64,000 bases of DNA. Origin: Flagellimonas taeanensis. Its GTDB lineage: Bacteria > Bacteroidota > Bacteroidia > Flavobacteriales > Flavobacteriaceae. Positions 42,856 to 52,038 of the stretch are shown here, one piece after another (positions within the stretch are counted from its first letter, which is position 1; every line of letters starts with the position of its first letter). Under the pieces are notes generated by a model, which was not told the DNA's origin, did no database searches, and worked only from the letters and a program-made list of their open reading frames with translations. The DNA lies in NCBI RefSeq assembly GCF_003584105.1, contig NZ_QXFO01000027.1, positions 310,001-374,000 of the forward strand, read 5' to 3'. The position numbers were made by a program, and so were the translations under genes.

Positions 42856-44010
42856 ATGAAAAAGATACAGATGGTTGACCTAAAAGGTCAGTATGAGGAC
42901 ATCAAAAAGGAAGTGAATGATTCCATCGCCGAGATCTTGGATTCTTCGGCATTCATCAACGGGCCACATGTGCATGCCTTCCAGAAGGAACTGGAAGCAT
43001 ATTTGGGGGTAAAGCATGTGATTCCCTGCGCCAATGGTACCGATGCCCTGCAAATTTGCATGATGGGACTGGGCCTGCAACCAGGGGATGAGGTGATCAC
43101 TGCGGATTTTACCTTCGCGGCCACCGTGGAAGTGATTGCACTCCTGAACTTGGTGCCTGTTCTGGTGGATGTGGAGCCGGATACTTTCAACATAGACATC
43201 AAGGCCGTTGAAAAAGCGATAACGCCCAAGACGAAGGCCATTGTGCCCGTGCACTTGTTCGGGCAGTGCGCCAATATGGATGCGATCATGGAACTGGCAG
43301 AAAAACATGGTCTATACGTTATCGAGGACAATGCACAGGCCATAGGGGCCACGTATTCGTCCAAGAACGGTAAAAAGCAAAAGGCAGGGACCATTGGGCA
43401 TGTGGCATCCACATCGTTCTTCCCTTCCAAAAACTTGGGATGCTATGGTGATGGTGGTGCCATTTTCACCAATGATGATGATTTGGCACATATCATTCGA
43501 GGGATGGTCAATCATGGGATGTACAAAAGATACTATCACGATGTGGTCGGGGTAAATTCCCGTTTGGATTCCATTCAGGCTGCGGTGCTCCGTGCGAAGC
43601 TTCCTAAATTGGATTCATATAACCAGAAGCGCTGGGAAGCAGCAATGAAATATTCCAAAGCTTTTCAGGGACAAGAACATATTGTGACACCCAAAATATC
43701 TTGTGTATGTGGGGAAACGAAGAACTGCTGCGATTGCCATGTATTCCATCAATATACTCTGAAAATAACGAATGGGAAGAGGGATGCGTTGGTGCAGCAC
43801 TTGAACGATAATAATGTACCCTGTGGGGTGTACTATCCGGTGCCCTTGCACCGACAGAAGGCCTATCTGGACAGCAGGTACAACGAGACCGATTTTCCGG
43901 TCACCAATCAATTGGTGGAAGAGGTGATTTCATTGCCCATGCATACCGAACTCGATGATGAACAGATCCAGTACATCACAAAACTGGTCATTGACTTCGT
44001 AAACAAATAA
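42856..44010 (+). CDS. DegT/DnrJ/EryC1/StrS-family sugar aminotransferase
   Basis: A 384-residue PLP aminotransferase that makes amino sugars from nucleotide keto-sugars for surface polysaccharides. The PLP Lys is in SFFPSKNLGCYGDGG (~Lys192), and IEDNAQAIGAT is the cofactor-binding Asp motif. A Cys-rich insert (CVCGETKNCCDCH, ~276-288) sits in the C-terminal half and is uncommon. It precedes galE by 2 bp, so the two likely cooperate on a UDP-sugar. Confidence 0.85.
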   Translation: MKKIQMVDLKGQYEDIKKEVNDSIAEILDSSAFINGPHVHAFQKELEAYLGVKHVIPCANGTDALQICMMGLGLQPGDEVITADFTFAATVEVIALLNLVPVLVDVEPDTFNIDIKAVEKAITPKTKAIVPVHLFGQCANMDAIMELAEKHGLYVIEDNAQAIGATYSSKNGKKQKAGTIGHVASTSFFPSKNLGCYGDGGAIFTNDDDLAHIIRGMVNHGMYKRYYHDVVGVNSRLDSIQAAVLRAKLPKLDSYNQKRWEAAMKYSKAFQGQEHIVTPKISCVCGETKNCCDCHVFHQYTLKITNGKRDALVQHLNDNNVPCGVYYPVPLHRQKAYLDSRYNETDFPVTNQLVEEVISLPMHTELDDEQIQYITKLVIDFVNK

Positions 44011-44012
44011 GT

Positions 44013-45047
44013 ATGAAAGTATTGGTAACAGGTGGGCTGGGCTATATAGGGTCCCATACTGTGGTAGAATTGCAAAATGAGGGTTTAGAGGTTGTCATCA
44101 TCGATAACCTGTCCAATTCCTCCATCGATGTTTTGGATGGAATTGAGGGAATAACGGGAAAGCGCCCCATTTTTGAGGAGTTCGACCTCAGGAACAAGAC
44201 CAAGGTCCAAGATTTTTTTGCCAGACATTCGGATGTTGGCGGCGTTATCCATTTTGCGGCCTCAAAGGCCGTGGGGGAAAGTGTTGAAAAACCATTGCTT
44301 TACTACGAGAACAATTTGGGAGTGTTGGTCTATATCCTTCAGGAATTGGAGAAAAAGAAAGGGGCCAGTTTCATATTCAGTTCATCCTGTACGGTGTATG
44401 GTCAGGCTGATGAGTTGCCCATTACCGAGGATGCCCCTGTGAAACCGGCGGAATCCCCTTACGGAAATACCAAACAGGTAGGAGAGGAAATCATTCGGGA
44501 TACCTGCAAAGTCACCCCGGACCTCAAGGCCATAGCCCTGCGATACTTTAACCCGATCGGGGCACATCCGTCTATCAAAATAGGCGAACTGCCCCTTGGT
44601 GTGCCACAAAACCTAGTGCCGTTCATCACCCAAACAGGTATTGGGATAAGGGAACAGCTATCGGTCTTTGGTGATGACTACCCCACTGAAGATGGCACCT
44701 GTATCAGGGACTATATCCATGTGGTGGATTTGGCAAAGGCACACGTAAAGGCGTTGCAGCGTCTTCTCCAAAATGAGAACAACAGTAATTATGAAGTGTT
44801 CAATTTGGGTACGGGCAAAGGAAGTTCTGTCCTGGAAGTGATACACAGCTTTGAGCGGGTCTCCGGGAAAAAGCTCAACTATAAAATAGTCGGTAGAAGG
44901 GAGGGAGATGTCATACAGGCCTATGCGGACACCCAAAAGGCCAACAAAGTACTGGGGTGGAAGTCCAAATATACTTTGGATGAATCCTTGAAATCTGCTT
45001 GGGACTGGGAACAAAAGGTGAGAACATCCCATGCGGCCAAATCCTAA
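44013..45047 (+). CDS. galE: UDP-glucose 4-epimerase
   Basis: A 344-residue short-chain NAD epimerase: GGLGYIGSHT (7-16) binds NAD, SSSCTVYG carries the catalytic Ser region, and Tyr150-Lys154 in SPYGNTKQ complete the triad. The length fits GalE, which interconverts UDP-glucose and UDP-galactose. Located directly behind the aminotransferase in the same operon. Confidence 0.92.
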   Translation: MKVLVTGGLGYIGSHTVVELQNEGLEVVIIDNLSNSSIDVLDGIEGITGKRPIFEEFDLRNKTKVQDFFARHSDVGGVIHFAASKAVGESVEKPLLYYENNLGVLVYILQELEKKKGASFIFSSSCTVYGQADELPITEDAPVKPAESPYGNTKQVGEEIIRDTCKVTPDLKAIALRYFNPIGAHPSIKIGELPLGVPQNLVPFITQTGIGIREQLSVFGDDYPTEDGTCIRDYIHVVDLAKAHVKALQRLLQNENNSNYEVFNLGTGKGSSVLEVIHSFERVSGKKLNYKIVGRREGDVIQAYADTQKANKVLGWKSKYTLDESLKSAWDWEQKVRTSHAAKS

Positions 45048-45073
45048 AAAGGGTGTTCGGACGTACATAAGAT

Positions 45074-45430
45074 ATGCTGTCCAATTTTAACAATAGTCTG
45101 GAACTGCTGGAAGTGATCCAAAAAGAGCAGCTCTACAAAGAATTGTTGGCCCAATTGAAAAAGGATTTCGATTTGGCCAACATTCCCATAAAACTTTCCA
45201 TGGATGTGACCCCATCAGAACTGAAGAGTCTGCTCCATGAAAAAATCTATTTTCTGATCGTGGAACGCTTCCATGATTACCTTAACTTGTTGTATGTTGT
45301 GGACATTTCCGAACAACAGGTGAAAAAAATAGTCCCGTCCGATGCCGTGGACATTTCTGCTGAGGTTTCCTTTTTATTGTTGAAACGGGAATGGCAAAAG
45401 GTATGGTACAGGTCCAAGTACAGTTCCTGA
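45074..45430 (+). CDS. Conserved hypothetical protein
   Basis: A 118-residue soluble protein with mixed alpha/beta pattern (LEVIQKEQLYKELLAQLKKDF; LIVERFHDYLNLLYVVDI). No signal or membrane helix and no motif I recognise. It lies 26 bp after galE and may share its transcript. The stop lies in the left arm of a small hairpin with the converging gene. Confidence 0.6.
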   Translation: MLSNFNNSLELLEVIQKEQLYKELLAQLKKDFDLANIPIKLSMDVTPSELKSLLHEKIYFLIVERFHDYLNLLYVVDISEQQVKKIVPSDAVDISAEVSFLLLKREWQKVWYRSKYSS

Positions 45431-45437
45431 CCTTTGG

Positions 45438-46538
45438 TCAGACCTTGACATAGATTTTCTTTTTGTCCATAAAATAGCCCACTACCCAACAGGTGAGCAT
45501 GACCCATAGGGCGAATAAAAGGGAACCCACATAACCCCCCGACCAGGAAATGAACACATTGTCGGCGATCCATTTGTAAAGTGATTCGCCATTGGTGTTG
45601 ATGGAGTAAAGTGATATCACAAAGATTTCTGATAGTAGATAGATGAACAAAGTGTTTTTGCCAAAGACTTCAAAAAAGTAGCTCCAACTAGTCATTTTTT
45701 TCATGTCGAGGAAATAGATGAGGATGGCAATGGCAAAAAGGTCAATACCGCAAGTGAGGAGCACAAAGGAACTTGTCCATAATTTTTTGTTGATGGGCAG
45801 CAATAGGTCCCAGGCCAAACCAGCAAAAACAAGAGCAAAACCGACCATCATCAGTTTGGAGACGGTCTCAAAATTTTGCCCATTCTTTTGAATGAACTGC
45901 CCTGCTAGGAAACCAATGATCACGTTTACGATGGCAGGCAAAGTGCTAAGCAATCCCTCAGGGTCAAAAGCGATGCCCTCCCCGTGGTACATATGTTTTG
46001 GTCCGATGAGCCATTCATCCAATTTGAGGACCGCATTCCCGGTAAGGGTAAGATCGCCAAAACCGATCAAGATCAAATGGTAGGCCACCAAAAAGGCTAA
46101 ACTCAGCCAAATGGCCGTACGGGTCTTCACAAAGTGAAGGATGATGGAAGCGAACATATAACACAGGGCAATGCGTTGCAGAACCCCAAAAATACGGGTC
46201 TCGGAAAGGGGCTTTAACTGGCCGTCATCAAAAAATGGGAACCAGTACATCAAAAAGCCGAGCAAGAATATCAAGGCGGTGCGCTTCAGTATTTTTTTGA
46301 AAAAAGCCGCATTTCCCATAGCCTCATACTTTTTGATGCTGAAGCTCATTGAATTCCCTACTACAAAAAGAAATGTGGGGAAAACAAGGTCGGTCAACGT
46401 AAACCCGTTCCAATCGGCATGGAGCAAGGGTGAAAAAGTAGTGGAGCCGTTCCCTGCGGAGTTGACGATGATCATCAGTGCAACATCGAGTCCCCTGAAC
46501 ACATCGAGGGATAGGTATCGGTTTTTCAATTCGGTCAT
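45438..46538 (-). CDS. HGSNAT/DUF5009-like membrane acyltransferase
   Basis: A 366-residue protein with ~10 helices. It begins with RYLSLDVFRGLDVALMI and has FTLTDLVFPTFLFVVGNS, features of DUF5009 and of heparan-alpha-glucosaminide N-acetyltransferase-like proteins (NagX in marine bacteria). These use acetyl-CoA to acetylate glucosamine-type sugars across the membrane. The MYHGEGIAFDPEGLLSTLPAI loop is the family hallmark. Function is inferred from family only. Confidence 0.85.
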   Translation of the reverse strand: MTELKNRYLSLDVFRGLDVALMIIVNSAGNGSTTFSPLLHADWNGFTLTDLVFPTFLFVVGNSMSFSIKKYEAMGNAAFFKKILKRTALIFLLGFLMYWFPFFDDGQLKPLSETRIFGVLQRIALCYMFASIILHFVKTRTAIWLSLAFLVAYHLILIGFGDLTLTGNAVLKLDEWLIGPKHMYHGEGIAFDPEGLLSTLPAIVNVIIGFLAGQFIQKNGQNFETVSKLMMVGFALVFAGLAWDLLLPINKKLWTSSFVLLTCGIDLFAIAILIYFLDMKKMTSWSYFFEVFGKNTLFIYLLSEIFVISLYSINTNGESLYKWIADNVFISWSGGYVGSLLFALWVMLTCWVVGYFMDKKKIYVKV

Positions 46539-46749
46539 GTTGGTCGGGTTTTTTTGAGCTGTCCAAGTTATATTTTTTTTAATACGGCCGCCAGATTTGG
46601 AATAAATATTTCATAATTGTTGCTTTCCTGTGGGTTCTGTAACAGAGTTGTGATTTTTGGGGAATTATTTGGTTAAAACCCATTTATATGAACCCTAAAA
46701 CCCGTATTTTTGGGAAAATTTTCCATAAAGTTTTGGAGAAACAGGAAGA

Positions 46750-49548
46750 ATGGACAAATATTCATTTTTAAATGCAGCGCACACCTCTTTTTTTGCAGAG
46801 CTGTACGATAAATACCTAACGAGTCCCGATAGCATTGAGCCCAGTTGGAGGGCTTTTTTTCAAGGCTTTGACTTTGGACTGGAGAGCTCGTTGGAAGATT
46901 TGGGAATAGAACCCGAAAAAAACGGGATGGTAGTCCTGACCAACGGAAAGCAAGTAGAAATGCCCGAGACCCTTCAAAAGGAGTTTCAGGTCATCCGTTT
47001 GATCGATGGCTACCGATCCAGGGGGCACCTGTTCACCAAGACCAATCCGGTAAGGGATAGAAGAAAATATGAGCCCACATTGGACATTGTCAACTTTGGG
47101 CTGGCGCAAGATGATTTGGAGACTGTTTTCGATGCCGGAAAGATATTGGGCATCGGACCAGCATCCCTCAAAGAGATCGTACGTCACCTGGAGAGCATCT
47201 ACTGTGACTCCATCGGTGTGGAATACATGTACATCCGTACCCCGGAACGTATCCAGTGGATCCAAGATTGGCTCAATGTCAATGACAACCACCCCAATTT
47301 CACCCCGGACGAGAAAAAGAACATTCTTAGAAAACTGAACGAAGCAGTTTCCTTTGAGAGCTTTTTGCATACCAAGTACGTAGGGCAGAAACGTTTCTCT
47401 TTGGAAGGCAACGAAACCTTGATCCCAGCCTTGGATGTAATCATTGAAAAGGCCGCTGATCAAGGAGTGAAACAGTTTGTGATGGGGATGGCCCACAGGG
47501 GGCGCTTGAACGTGCTGACCAATATTTTTGGAAAGTCGCCAAAAGATATTTTCAGCGAGTTCGATGGGAAGGATTATGAAGAAACCATCTTTGATGGGGA
47601 CGTAAAATACCATTTGGGATGGACCTCCATGCGCGAGACCGATTCGGGCAAGATGGTCAACATGAACATCGCACCGAACCCTTCACACTTGGAGACCGTG
47701 AATTCCATAGTTGAGGGTATTGCCCGTGCAAAGCAAGACCATGACCATAAGGACAACAACTCTGAAGTGCTCCCCATATTGGTGCATGGCGATGCTGCGT
47801 TTGCAGGTCAGGGAGTCGTTTATGAAGTTATACAAATGGCCCGTTTGGATGGATACACCACCGGCGGTACCATACATATTGTGGTGAACAATCAGATTGG
47901 ATTCACCACCAACTATTTGGATGCAAGGTCGTCCACGTACTGTACCGATGTGGGCAAGGTCACACTTTCCCCCGTACTCCATGTGAATGCCGATGATGCC
48001 GAAGCGGTGGTGCATGCAGCTACCTTTGCATTGGAGTATCGGATGAGGTACAAGCGAGATATTTTCCTTGATCTGTTGGGTTACCGAAAGTATGGGCACA
48101 ACGAGGGTGACGAGCCCAAGTTTACCCAACCATTGCTGTACAAAGCCATATCCAAGCATGATAACCCAAGGGACATTTATGCCCAAAAGTTGCTTGCTGA
48201 AGGCATTATCGACAAGGATTATGTGAGTCGTTTGGAAGAGGAATACAAAACGAATTTGGAAGAAAATCTTTTGGATTCCCGCAAGATAGAAAAGACACGG
48301 ATTACTCCTTTCATGCAAGATGAGTGGGAAGGTTTTGAGCAAGTGACCGAAGAGGCGATGCTTGCTCCCATGGACACCACCTACGACCTTAAGAAGTTGG
48401 ATGCGATTGCCAAGAGCATCACGGCCCTTCCCAAGGACAAGAAGTTCCTGAGAAAATTGGAACGCTTGGTTGAGGCCCGCCATACTATGTATTTTGAGGA
48501 CAACAAGCTCGATTGGGCCATGGGCGAACTTTTGGCCTACGGCTCGCTGATAGAGGAAGGGTATGATGTACGCATGACCGGGCAGGATGTGGAACGCGGT
48601 ACCTTCTCGCATAGGCATGCCGTTATCAAAACGGAAATGCACGAAGAGGAAGTGGTGCTACTCAACGAACTGGGCGAAAACCAGAACGGCGAGTTCCATA
48701 TCTACAACTCCTTACTTTCAGAATATGCCGTAATGGGCTTTGATTATGGCTATGCCATGGCAAGTCCCAAAACACTCACCATCTGGGAAGCCCAATTCGG
48801 GGATTTCAGTAATGGTGCCCAGATCATCATCGACCAATACCTGTCCGCTGCCGAGGACAAATGGAAATTGCAGAACGGTTTGGTGCTGTTGTTGCCCCAC
48901 GGTTATGAAGGCCAAGGTGCGGAGCACTCATCAGCACGCATGGAACGTTATCTTCAGCTTTGTGCCAAGGACAATATGTATGTTGCCGATGTGACCACGC
49001 CGGCCAACCTGTTCCACTTGTTCCGCAGACAGATGAAGGCCGAATACAGAAAGCCTTTGGTGGTCTTCACGCCAAAGAGTTTGTTGAGACATCCAAAAGT
49101 GGTGTCCACCAAAGAAGAATTGGCCAATGGAAGTTTCCAAATGGTGATTGACGATGGAGAGGTCAAAGCTTCAAAAGTAAAAACGTTGGTGTTCTGTACT
49201 GGAAAATTCTATTATGACCTTTTGGAAAAAAGGGAAGAACTGAACCGGGATGATGTAGCTTTGGTGAGGGTGGAACAATTGTTCCCATTGCCGGCGGATG
49301 AAATGCGGGACATCATCAAGAAATACAACAATGCGGACGATGTTGTTTGGGCCCAGGAAGAACCAAGGAACATGGGGGCTTGGGGACATATGTTGATGCA
49401 TATGGACGAGGCCAAGCAATTCCGGGTGGCTTCCCGAAGATTTTACGGGGCCCCTGCAGCAGGAAGTGCGGTGCGTTCCAAGAGACGTCATGCCCAAGTG
49501 TTGGAGTACGTTTTTGACAAGAGTAAGGACAATATGTTAATTCGATAA
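46750..49548 (+). CDS. sucA: 2-oxoglutarate dehydrogenase E1 component
   Basis: A 932-residue thiamine-diphosphate enzyme of the TCA cycle that decarboxylates 2-oxoglutarate. The short N-terminal part with PSWRAFFQGFDFG is the E2-binding lead, and GMAHRGRLNVL, HGDAAFAGQGVVYE and NNQIGFTTN are the ThDP and substrate motifs. The C-terminal transketolase-like half includes LPHGYEGQGAEHSSARMERYLQL. TATTTTTG at 46705-46712 fits a -7 element. sucB follows 23 bp on, in the same operon. Confidence 0.96.
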   Translation: MDKYSFLNAAHTSFFAELYDKYLTSPDSIEPSWRAFFQGFDFGLESSLEDLGIEPEKNGMVVLTNGKQVEMPETLQKEFQVIRLIDGYRSRGHLFTKTNPVRDRRKYEPTLDIVNFGLAQDDLETVFDAGKILGIGPASLKEIVRHLESIYCDSIGVEYMYIRTPERIQWIQDWLNVNDNHPNFTPDEKKNILRKLNEAVSFESFLHTKYVGQKRFSLEGNETLIPALDVIIEKAADQGVKQFVMGMAHRGRLNVLTNIFGKSPKDIFSEFDGKDYEETIFDGDVKYHLGWTSMRETDSGKMVNMNIAPNPSHLETVNSIVEGIARAKQDHDHKDNNSEVLPILVHGDAAFAGQGVVYEVIQMARLDGYTTGGTIHIVVNNQIGFTTNYLDARSSTYCTDVGKVTLSPVLHVNADDAEAVVHAATFALEYRMRYKRDIFLDLLGYRKYGHNEGDEPKFTQPLLYKAISKHDNPRDIYAQKLLAEGIIDKDYVSRLEEEYKTNLEENLLDSRKIEKTRITPFMQDEWEGFEQVTEEAMLAPMDTTYDLKKLDAIAKSITALPKDKKFLRKLERLVEARHTMYFEDNKLDWAMGELLAYGSLIEEGYDVRMTGQDVERGTFSHRHAVIKTEMHEEEVVLLNELGENQNGEFHIYNSLLSEYAVMGFDYGYAMASPKTLTIWEAQFGDFSNGAQIIIDQYLSAAEDKWKLQNGLVLLLPHGYEGQGAEHSSARMERYLQLCAKDNMYVADVTTPANLFHLFRRQMKAEYRKPLVVFTPKSLLRHPKVVSTKEELANGSFQMVIDDGEVKASKVKTLVFCTGKFYYDLLEKREELNRDDVALVRVEQLFPLPADEMRDIIKKYNNADDVVWAQEEPRNMGAWGHMLMHMDEAKQFRVASRRFYGAPAAGSAVRSKRRHAQVLEYVFDKSKDNMLIR

Positions 49549-49571
49549 AACAAGTATAAACTATAATAGGA

Positions 49572-50789
49572 ATGGTTTTAGAAATGAAAGTTCCCTCACC
49601 TGGGGAATCCATTACAGAGGTCGAGATCGCCGAGTGGTTGGTAGAGGATGGTGACTATGTGGAGAAGGATCAGGCCATAGCCGAGGTGGACTCGGACAAG
49701 GCAACATTGGAGCTTCCTGCGGAGGAAAGCGGAATCATCACCCTTAAAGCAGAGGTAGGGGACGCCGTGGCCGTTGGTGAAGTGGTATGCCTCATCGATA
49801 CCAGTGCCAAGAAACCAGGAGGGGATGCACCAAAAGCCGAGAAAAAGGAGGAGCCTAAAAAAGAAGAGCCCAAAGCGGAACCCAAGAAGGCGGAGCCTAA
49901 AAAAGAAACCTATGCTTCTGGTGCTCCATCACCGGCTGCCAAAAAAATATTGGATGAAAAGGGCATTGCCCCTTCATCCGTGGCAGGTACTGGAAGGGAT
50001 GGTCGTATCACCAAGGAAGATGCCGTGCAGGCAGTTCCATCCATGGGAACCCCAACAGGCGGTAACCGTGGTGAGACCCGTTCCAAATTGTCCATGTTGC
50101 GCAGAAAAGTGGCCGAACGTTTGGTAGCGGCCAAAAATGAGACCGCCATGTTGACCACGTTCAACGAAGTGGATATGTCGTCCATTTTTAAATTGCGCGA
50201 TCAGCACAAAGAAGAATTCAAGAACAAGCATGGAGTAGGGTTAGGGTTTATGTCCTTCTTCACCAAAGCGGTGATCAGGGCATTACAGATGTACCCTGCC
50301 GTAAATTCCATGATCGATGGCAAGGAAATGATATCCTATGATTTCTGCGATATCAGTATTGCCGTATCAGGTCCCAAAGGCTTGATGGTGCCCGTGATCC
50401 GAAATGCGGAGAACCTTACTTTTAGAGGTATTGAGGCGGAGGTAAAACGATTGGCCCTTCGTGCGAGGGAAGGAGAGATCACCGTGGATGAAATGACAGG
50501 GGGTACCTTTACCATTACCAACGGGGGAGTATTCGGTTCCATGTTGAGCACACCCATCATCAACCCACCACAAAGTGGAATCTTGGGTATGCACAACATT
50601 GTGGAACGCCCTATTGTAAGGGACGGTGCCATTGCCATTGCTCCGGTCATGTATGTTGCCCTTTCCTATGACCACAGAATCATTGACGGAAAGGAATCCG
50701 TTGGGTTCTTGGTGGCTGTGAAAGAGGCATTGGAAAGTCCAGAGGAATTGTTGATGGACGGAAACGTGAAAAAAGCGTTGGAATTATAG
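49572..50789 (+). CDS. sucB: Dihydrolipoamide succinyltransferase, E2 of 2-oxoglutarate dehydrogenase
   Basis: A 405-residue E2. The lipoyl domain has the lipoylated Lys in EVDSDKATLELPA (~43). A Lys/Glu/Pro-rich hinge (~85-115) leads to a peripheral-subunit binding domain (PAAKKILDEKGI) and a catalytic domain ending with SYDHRIIDGKE, which holds the active His. Pairs with sucA immediately upstream. Transfers the succinyl group to CoA. Confidence 0.96.
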   Translation: MVLEMKVPSPGESITEVEIAEWLVEDGDYVEKDQAIAEVDSDKATLELPAEESGIITLKAEVGDAVAVGEVVCLIDTSAKKPGGDAPKAEKKEEPKKEEPKAEPKKAEPKKETYASGAPSPAAKKILDEKGIAPSSVAGTGRDGRITKEDAVQAVPSMGTPTGGNRGETRSKLSMLRRKVAERLVAAKNETAMLTTFNEVDMSSIFKLRDQHKEEFKNKHGVGLGFMSFFTKAVIRALQMYPAVNSMIDGKEMISYDFCDISIAVSGPKGLMVPVIRNAENLTFRGIEAEVKRLALRAREGEITVDEMTGGTFTITNGGVFGSMLSTPIINPPQSGILGMHNIVERPIVRDGAIAIAPVMYVALSYDHRIIDGKESVGFLVAVKEALESPEELLMDGNVKKALEL

Positions 50790-50810
50790 AAAATTGTTGC
50801 CTCGAACAAG

Positions 50811-50832
50811 GTCACTGAGCGAAGTCGAAGTG
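50811..50832. repeat. Dispersed intergenic repeat copy
   Basis: The ACTGAGCGAAGTCGAAGTGA stretch (complement of TTCGACTTCGCTCAGT) lies in the short region between sucB and the retropepsin gene. Related to 11208-11234 and 51330-51345. Confidence 0.5.
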
Positions 50833-50851
50833 AGCTCAAGAGGTATAAAAT

Positions 50852-50886
50852 AAATGCCTTTACTTTTTTAAGTAGAGGCATTTTTT
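50852..50886. terminator. Bidirectional terminator between sucB and the retropepsin gene
   Basis: AAATGCCTTTACT and AGTAGAGGCATTT pair with one G-T wobble, followed by T-runs on both sides. It overlaps the last codons of the minus-strand gene and probably ends both transcripts. Confidence 0.75.
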
Positions 50887-51300
50887 ATTATAGTCGATGA
50901 CGGCCTTGCCCTTTTTCAGTACATCGGCCCCGATGATGCCATCCACGGGGAGTGCCTTGTGCGAGACCAGGGCCTGGTTTACGTGTACAAGGTCGAAGAG
51001 CACAATTTTCAGTTTTCCTTTTTTCCAGTCTCCTAACTGGATCTTGTTTTTGGAAGAAATAAGGGTTTCCATTTCTGTGGCACCTGCTCCGGCCGCCTTG
51101 ATGTCGGTAGCTTCGGAGGCCATTTGAAAAAAATCGATTTTATCCATGCCCACACAGGTGTTGGAGGCTCCGGTGTCCAAAATGAACTTGCCCGAAACCC
51201 CATTGATCTTGGCCACGATTTCAAAATGGTTGGTCTCCGTGAATACCAGTGGTATGCGGATATATGCTTTGGACTTGAGGAATTTTTTGAGTGATGCCAT
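50860..51300 (-). CDS. Retropepsin-like aspartic protease
   Basis: A 146-residue protein with the single-copy aspartic protease fold: active-site ILDTGASNTCVG (~38-49), flap region with GAGATEME, and the later GIIGADVL motif (~123-130). Such proteins work as homodimers; bacterial members process unknown substrates. No signal peptide. The length is typical for flavobacterial clan AA peptidases. Confidence 0.8.
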   Translation of the reverse strand: MASLKKFLKSKAYIRIPLVFTETNHFEIVAKINGVSGKFILDTGASNTCVGMDKIDFFQMASEATDIKAAGAGATEMETLISSKNKIQLGDWKKGKLKIVLFDLVHVNQALVSHKALPVDGIIGADVLKKGKAVIDYNKKCLYLKK

Positions 51301-51316
51301 AGTGTTGATTGAATGA

Positions 51317-51370
51317 TGTCATGCTGAGCCTTTCGACTTCGCTCAAGATAAACTCTGTCGAAGCATCTTT
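51317..51370. repeat. Dispersed intergenic repeat copy (GTCATGCTGAGC type)
   Basis: A TGTCATGCTGAG start, TTCGACTTCGCTCA core and TGTCGAAGCATCTT end match a repeat type that is frequent between genes in flavobacterial genomes. The same core occurs at 11208 and 50811. Confidence 0.6.
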
Positions 51371-51427
51371 TATATATAATCCAGAAACAAAATTTTGGGA
51401 CAACTAAGATAAACCTATTTTTGTGGT

Positions 51428-52036
51428 ATGATAGATTTCGGTTTTAAGAAGCTTGCTATTTTCACTCTTTGCGTACTTATGGCAATGTCCTGTCAACAGA
51501 AAAACAAGGAAATTGACAAAGTGAAGATTGTGAATGACTATATCGATGCTTTGAATGCATCGGATTATGATAAGGTGGCTGGATTGTTCCGGGATAGCAT
51601 TAGGCTAAAGGAAATGGACTACGTAAGTGCATTTTCGAAGGAAGGATACCATTCGCTGTTTCAATGGGATTCTACTTTTCACCCTAAATATGAAATCTTG
51701 GATGTAAAAAGTGAAGGAAATGAGGTTCGCATGAAAGTATCTAAGCAGTGTGAACGAATCCTTTTCTTAAATGAGGAACCTATCATTACCCAAGAGGTGG
51801 TGAAGTTTGATGGAGATGCCATCCAAAGCATCGATATTGTTGAATATGTTGTTTTCAACGATTCCTTATGGAGCGCCAAACGGGCAGATTTGATGGCATG
51901 GATTGAGAATCATCACCCTGAATTAAATGGCTTTATTTATGATCAGACGAAGCAAGGTGCCCTAAATTATTTGAAAGCAATGGCCTTATATAAGAACAGG
52001 CAGGATTCCATACCTGTGCAAGGCGTAATCAATTAA
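51428..52036 (+). CDS. Lipoprotein with NTF2/SnoaL-like body
   Basis: A 202-residue protein with lipoprotein signal LCVLMAMSC (Cys at ~23) and a domain beginning VNDYIDALNASDYDKVAGLF, which looks like the first helices of an NTF2/SnoaL-type cone. No catalytic residues can be fixed. It is followed by tatD after 2 bp and is likely co-transcribed with it. Confidence 0.6.
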   Translation: MIDFGFKKLAIFTLCVLMAMSCQQKNKEIDKVKIVNDYIDALNASDYDKVAGLFRDSIRLKEMDYVSAFSKEGYHSLFQWDSTFHPKYEILDVKSEGNEVRMKVSKQCERILFLNEEPIITQEVVKFDGDAIQSIDIVEYVVFNDSLWSAKRADLMAWIENHHPELNGFIYDQTKQGALNYLKAMALYKNRQDSIPVQGVIN

Positions 52037-52038
52037 AG

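Noticed and set aside
45427..45441. Palindrome CTGACC-TTT-GGTCAG as an Fnr box or terminator
   Set aside because: It has a 3-base centre (13-bp TGACC to GGTCA, wrong size for the box) and no T-run; it holds two stop codons and is reported only as part of the convergent-overlap finding.
47683..48642. A 319-codon minus-strand frame inside sucA
   Set aside because: Shadow of the E1 reading frame; the composition (many His, Gly, Arg) is that of an antisense frame.
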